A DNA stretch of 5,834 nucleotides. Source: an uncultured Mucilaginibacter sp. GTDB lineage: Bacteria; Bacteroidota; Bacteroidia; Sphingobacteriales; Sphingobacteriaceae. The stretch's first letter is position 1, and each line of letters starts with the position of its first letter. The notes under the pieces were generated by a model, which was not told the DNA's origin, made no database searches, and worked only from the letters and a program-made list of their open reading frames with translations. A program made the position numbers and the translations under genes. The stretch lies in assembly GCF_946481715.1 (NCBI RefSeq), contig NZ_CAMLOV010000246.1, positions 1 through 5,834 of the forward strand, written 5' to 3'. Positions 5,751 through 5,834 of this stretch are shown here, in pieces.

Positions 5751-5834
5751 AAGGAAAATAACAAAACCCAAAAATTGGCCGCAGTGGGCAAACCAATCCC
5801 CGCATCTATTAACGATTGTTAACCCGGATACATA

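Noticed and set aside
5809..5822. Inverted repeat TTAAC-GATT-GTTAA near the right edge
   Set aside because: The arms are only 5 bp and AT-rich, there is no T-tract and no gene is known next to it, so chance is a sufficient explanation.

Overview
The window looks like chromosomal DNA from a member of the Bacteroidota, most likely a Sphingobacteriaceae-type organism such as Mucilaginibacter or Pedobacter. That placement is inferred from protein style, a TAnnTTTG promoter motif before queA, and the general absence of Shine-Dalgarno sequences. It was not checked by any search. No rRNA, tRNA, CRISPR array, transposase or phage gene is visible.

Left part (1-2678): the 3' end of a hybrid sensor histidine kinase (ATPase domain plus receiver) enters from the left on the + strand. 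It ends in a 4-nt tail-to-tail overlap with a minus-strand pair: a MacB/FtsX-type ABC transporter permease and, 18 nt downstream of it, an unrecognised four-helix membrane protein. A 201-nt divergent intergenic region (2679-2879) separates the permease from queA and carries a likely queA promoter.

Middle part (2880-5200): queA (queuosine tRNA modification) is followed by a degenerate array of 7-bp repeats and a strong intrinsic terminator. Next come an AT-rich orphan membrane-protein gene (about 30% G+C) and, one base after its stop, ispD (MEP isoprenoid pathway). A second array of the same 7-bp repeat family, in opposite orientation, forms codons 4-13 of ispD. The ispD stop codon sits in the loop of a hairpin that looks like a bidirectional terminator.

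Right part (5201-5834): two tandem minus-strand genes, too short for a normal ORF cut-off, encode 48- and 49-aa two-helix membrane proteins of the lmo0937/DUF5670 type. Each has its own terminator, and each is preceded by the same 19-nt element, which resembles a sigma-54 -24/-12 promoter.

Most genes here are ordinary housekeeping or envelope functions. The unusual parts are the heptamer arrays (especially the one inside the start of ispD), the AT-rich gene between them, and the duplicated small-protein units with their conserved upstream element. I see no clear new multi-gene system.
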